Origin: Discostella pseudostelligera
Lineage: Eukaryota > Bacillariophyta > Thalassiosirophyceae > Thalassiosirales > Thalassiosiraceae
Direction of reading: 5' to 3'
DNA length: 10,472 nucleotides
Assembly: GCA_036940085.1 (NCBI GenBank)
Contig: JALLBK010000572.1
Location: 1-10,472, forward strand
Shown: positions 7,779-10,472 of the stretch, one piece after another
Position numbering within the stretch: position 1 is the first letter of the stretch
Layout: each line of letters begins with the position of its first letter
Notes under the pieces: model-generated
What the model was told of the DNA's origin: nothing
The model's input: the letters and a program-made list of their open reading frames with translations, nothing else
The model's database searches: none
Program-made: the position numbers and the translations under genes

Positions 7779-8166
7779 CTTCTCTCTTGTGGCGTTTTCC
7801 GTCGACTGTAAATATGGAATGAGGTGACACCTCAACATCCTTGTTCCATTCATCAGTAGGGATGAACCGATCGTAGATGATAAATGGGGGTTCATAATTA
7901 GGAACACAATAGAAATCGTTGCTATCTGCCGTCGAGTTGCTTTCCCTTGACAAAGGTGAGAGTGGGACATGGAAATTGGCTATGTCTGCCTCCGTGGGTG
8001 GTGGTGGGGTAGCTGTACCTCGCAACTGGTGTTCAGACTCTGCATCGGCAGTGGCATAGGGTGTATTTAGGGAGGCGTGTATTGTTTCATCTGTCATTTT
8101 CAATTCAATTATCCCATCTTTGGATTGATTTCCGGTGATTAGGTTGGATTCGTCAGTCGATCTCAT
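7750..8166 (-). CDS. Small hypothetical protein, opposing and overlapping the end of gene B'
   Basis: An ATG-initiated 138-residue frame, not recognised. Composition is plausible for a protein: Thr/Ser/Asp-rich N-terminal half, a TPPPPTE stretch, then an aromatic segment (NDFYCVPNYEPPFIIYDRF) and a basic C-terminus (GKRHKREVK). It overlaps the last 29 bases of gene B' tail to tail and starts next to the 106-bp duplicated unit. It may be a fragment of another mobile-element gene joined here when gene B' was truncated. It could also be chance. No domain or signal is visible. Confidence 0.35.
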   Translation of the reverse strand: MRSTDESNLITGNQSKDGIIELKMTDETIHASLNTPYATADAESEHQLRGTATPPPPTEADIANFHVPLSPLSRESNSTADSNDFYCVPNYEPPFIIYDRFIPTDEWNKDVEVSPHSIFTVDGKRHKREVKDNNEYQT

Positions 8167-8378
8167 GAGCTTGGTAGGACAAATGGATGATTGTTTGTCA
8201 GATGCTCATTTTGGAGCAGTATGCAGAAGCTCTGGTGCACCAGGAGATGCCTTCCCCCCTTGGCCAAACTCCTGAGCTTGGTTGAGGGAACCAGATGGGA
8301 TGGTTCTTTTGATGTTGGAGCGATTTGCTGAAGCTCTGGTGCGCCTGGAGATGCACTCCCCCCTTTGCCAACTAACCC
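8167..8378 (+). repeat. Diverged ~106-bp tandem duplication with conserved peptide
   Basis: Two units start with GAGCTTGGT at 8167 and 8274 and share GAAGCTCTGGTGC, GGAGATGC and CCCCCCTT at matching offsets. Both can be read in a frame giving similar peptides: LEQYAEALVHQEMPSPLGQ and LERFAEALVRLEMHSPLCQ. Copy 1 terminates at TGA soon after; copy 2 continues to 8515 without recognisable content. The unit looks like a duplicated fragment of a former coding exon. Confidence 0.7.
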
Positions 8379-8379
8379 T

Positions 8380-8780
8380 CATTCTTCTTTCTTTTTGGCA
8401 TAATATCTACCCTTCGAAAAATAGAAAACAATCGTTGAAGACTGAAACAAATCAGCTCAGGATATCAGATGTACTGATTTCACCGAATCAACTTGTACAG
8501 ACAAAACAAAAGTAGACCCAGCAACGGGGCTTGTTGTAGAAGTGTACTCTAATGTCCATGTCAGACTTATGTCAATGGCATTAATCCTGACCCAGTTTCC
8601 ACGTGTGAACGCAATCTATATGATCGTGGATAAGGTTTGGGGATAGAGAAACTTCACAGAGCCAATGTTGTTTTCGAAGAGCAAAAATTAAATTGGGGAA
8701 CGGCCGCTGCTGAATAATAATGATGACATGATGATGGTGACGATGGGGAGCAATTGATGGTGAGGGAAGCAATAGCAAGG
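8380..8780. other. Non-coding stretch, nothing recognised
   Basis: Unique sequence without a convincing coding frame, splice pattern or repeat. The open frames that cross it lack protein-like composition. Confidence 0.5.
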
Positions 8781-8787
8781 ATGACAC

Positions 8788-8811
8788 ATAATAATAATAA
8801 TAATAATAATA
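8788..8811 (+). repeat. (ATA)8 microsatellite
   Basis: An uninterrupted run of eight ATA triplets opening a trinucleotide-rich zone that extends to about 9350. Confidence 0.9.
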
Positions 8812-8864
8812 AGCTTACCAAAGAGGAAGATTGTGTCCACGACGGCAACCACTACAACCACGCT

Positions 8865-9345
8865 GACGATAATGATGATGATGAGGACGGCGACGATGAC
8901 GAAGATCTGGGATAATATTCGAGGTGCGCACTAAGAAACAATGCGACACAGGTGAGGACAGGACAGCAGTGATGAAGACGACAATGATAAATATTATGAA
9001 TAATAATAGTGATAATAAGGAGTATTAAAAATATTAACTTACCTAATAATATGATGGCAAATACCAATGGCAATGATGATGATGATGACGACGACAATGA
9101 TGATGACAACAATGATGACGACGATGACGATGAAGACAATGTCGATGACAATGGTGATGAACACGCACGCGAAGGAATATGCTCAGCGGTCAATGATGAT
9201 GATGATGACAATGATGATGACAATGATGATGACAATGATGATGATGATGATGACAACGACAACGATGAAGACAACGATGAAGACAACATTGATGACAATG
9301 GCGATGAACACGCTGATGAACACGCACGCGAAGGAATGTGCTCAG
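8865..9345 (+). repeat. GAT/GAC trinucleotide minisatellite with 159-bp higher-order repeat
   Basis: Dense GAT/GAC/AAT/AAC triplets lie on the plus strand. A non-triplet landmark, GATGAACACGCACGCGAAGG followed by AATRTGCTCAG, occurs at 9156-9186 and 9315-9345, a spacing of 159 bp, and is preceded in both cases by GATGACAATGG. One plus-strand frame (9009-9359) reads a poly-Asp/Asn protein. The reverse strand reads poly-Ser or poly-His/Leu frames. I treat all of these as by-products of the repeat, although an acidic low-complexity protein tail cannot be excluded. Confidence 0.8.
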
Positions 9346-9359
9346 TGATGCAGCAATGA

Positions 9360-9743
9360 GGCAGCAATATATATGTTGGGGAGGGGGGGCAAAGAGAGTC
9401 TGATAATGGAATGATGTAATTGTTTGGATTGGGTGGCTAGGTGTGGGCGGCAATGGCATGGGGGGGTTGTGTGGTGTGGTGATGGTCACAATAACATCAA
9501 TGTATGGTTGATGGGAAGACAACTTCAAGTTGAATTAAGGAAAAAATCGATAACAACTATTTAAGATCATACGAAAGGTGAATTATGGATATTTATGGTT
9601 TAATATCACTGAAGGATAAATTACATAAAGGGACATAAATAGTCCATGTGTAGAATGAATGTATGTTCAAAGGGACATACAAGAAGATCATAACAAAATG
9701 TATGTCCGTAGATACAACAATTATGTATGTAACATAACTATGG
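9360..9743. other. Right subterminal region of element B
   Basis: Non-coding: first G/T-rich (about 9370-9490), then AT-rich. GGGACATA occurs at 9630-9637 and 9672-9679, the inverse of the TATGTCCC motifs at the left end, with a near match TATGTCCG at 9701-9708. The motif orientation is mirror-symmetric about the element. Confidence 0.55.
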
Positions 9744-9746
9744 ATG

Positions 9747-9776
9747 TCCCATATGAACTATGGGAGAACCTCTGAT
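9747..9776 (-). repeat. Right terminal inverted repeat of element B
   Basis: TCCCATA-TGAAC-TATGGGA, then GAACCTCTGAT, matches the left terminal repeat (5285-5316) in inverted orientation. The palindrome here is perfect for seven bases on each side of a five-base loop. Plus-orientation satellite begins immediately outside, mirroring the inverted satellite outside the left repeat. Confidence 0.7.
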
Positions 9777-10395
9777 GCTCTGCACCTGCACCTGCAACTG
9801 CAACTCTGCATAACCTGCACCTCTCCTGCTAATGGTGCATCTCTGCACCTGTGCACCTGCACCTCTACACCTCTACACCTCTACACCTCTGCACCTCTGC
9901 ACCTCTGCACCGGCACTTCTTATCACCAGCACCTCTGCAGACTCTTCAGCACCTCAGCACCTCAGCACCTGCACCTCTTCACACCTGCCCTGCACCTGCA
10001 CTTCCTATGCATGACCTCCACAGACTCTTCAGCACCTATGCACTTATGTACCTGCACCTTCACCTGCACCACCTCTGCTGCACCTCTTCAGCACCTCAGA
10101 ACTTTAGAACCTCAGAACCTGCACCTGCACCTCTTCACACCTGCACTTCTTCACATGACCTGCACCTCTTCACATCTGCACCTCTCCTGCAACTCTGCAC
10201 TTGCACATCCTCCCTCCTCTGCACCACCTCTGAACCTCCTCTTGTTGAGCCTCAAATTCAGCACCACTGCACCTCTAAACCTCTGCACTTTGCCCTTCTG
10301 CACCTCGTCTCTTGTCTGCACCCCTGCACCTCTGCACCCATGCGCCTCCACATCAGCACCTCTACGCCCCTGCACCTCCATATCATGTCTTGAGC
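9777..10395 (+). repeat. Satellite block 4, CACCTCTG-type, plus orientation
   Basis: The same TGCACC-centred satellite in plus orientation, including runs of CACCTCTA and CACCTCTG (about 9862-9910) and TTCAGCACCTCAGCACC variants. It is more degenerate than block 3. It is the outer arm to the right of the terminal repeat. Open frames on it are spurious. Bases 10396-10472 are non-satellite and contain nothing recognised. Confidence 0.85.
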
Positions 10396-10472
10396 TGGGG
10401 GCTGGGGACCTGAGTGGAAGGCACAAACTGAATGAATTGAAAGGAGATGTGCAATTTGTGTTCAGGTGAAAA

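Noticed and set aside
8852..9528. Reverse-strand poly-Ser, poly-His and similar frames
   Set aside because: Shadows of the GAT/GAC minisatellite with no unique sequence of protein-like composition.

Overview
The window looks like repeat-rich nuclear DNA of a eukaryote. It has short spliceosomal introns with GTGAGT/GTAAGT donors and CTAAC branch-point-like sites, ATG starts in Kozak-like contexts, triplet microsatellites and long simple satellites. No prokaryotic operon structure, tRNA, rRNA or CRISPR was seen. The standard genetic code fits. A unicellular alga, perhaps a diatom or another stramenopile, is my best guess. That is inference from gene style only.

Layout: (1) 1-205, unremarkable sequence with a GC-rich heptamer array. 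(2) 206-816, satellite block 1, built on CACCTCTG (TGCA-centred) units. (3) 817-3560, cassette A: a two-exon minus-strand gene (1283-2645) and, divergently, a plus-strand gene (from 3187) for a C2H2 zinc-finger/acidic protein that runs into satellite at about 3561. (4) 3561-4774, satellite block 2, plus orientation. (5) 4775-5284, satellite block 3, the same satellite inverted. (6) 5285-9776, a 4.5-kb segment bounded by short imperfect terminal inverted repeats. It holds cassette B: a decayed minus-strand paralog of the cassette A gene (5750-7008), a divergent zinc-finger/acidic gene (7329-7778), a small opposing hypothetical frame, a duplicated 106-bp unit and GAT/GAC minisatellites. (7) 9777-10395, satellite block 4, plus orientation. 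(8) 10396-10472, nothing recognised.

The main result is that cassettes A and B are two ancient, diverged copies of one two-gene unit. A coiled-coil, two-exon protein is transcribed leftwards and a single zinc-finger/acidic protein rightwards, from a shared intergenic region of about 0.3-0.5 kb. The leftward genes share motifs and one phase-1 intron at the same place. Copy B is flanked by terminal inverted repeats, subterminal TATGTCCC motifs and inverted satellite arms. This resembles a foldback-type or Class II transposable element with tandem-repeat arms. Copy A carries one nonsense codon and an in-frame 36-bp duplication. Copy B has four stops and a probable frameshift. Both look like non-autonomous or dying copies. 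I cannot assign either gene to a named family, and no transposase catalytic domain is visible in the window.
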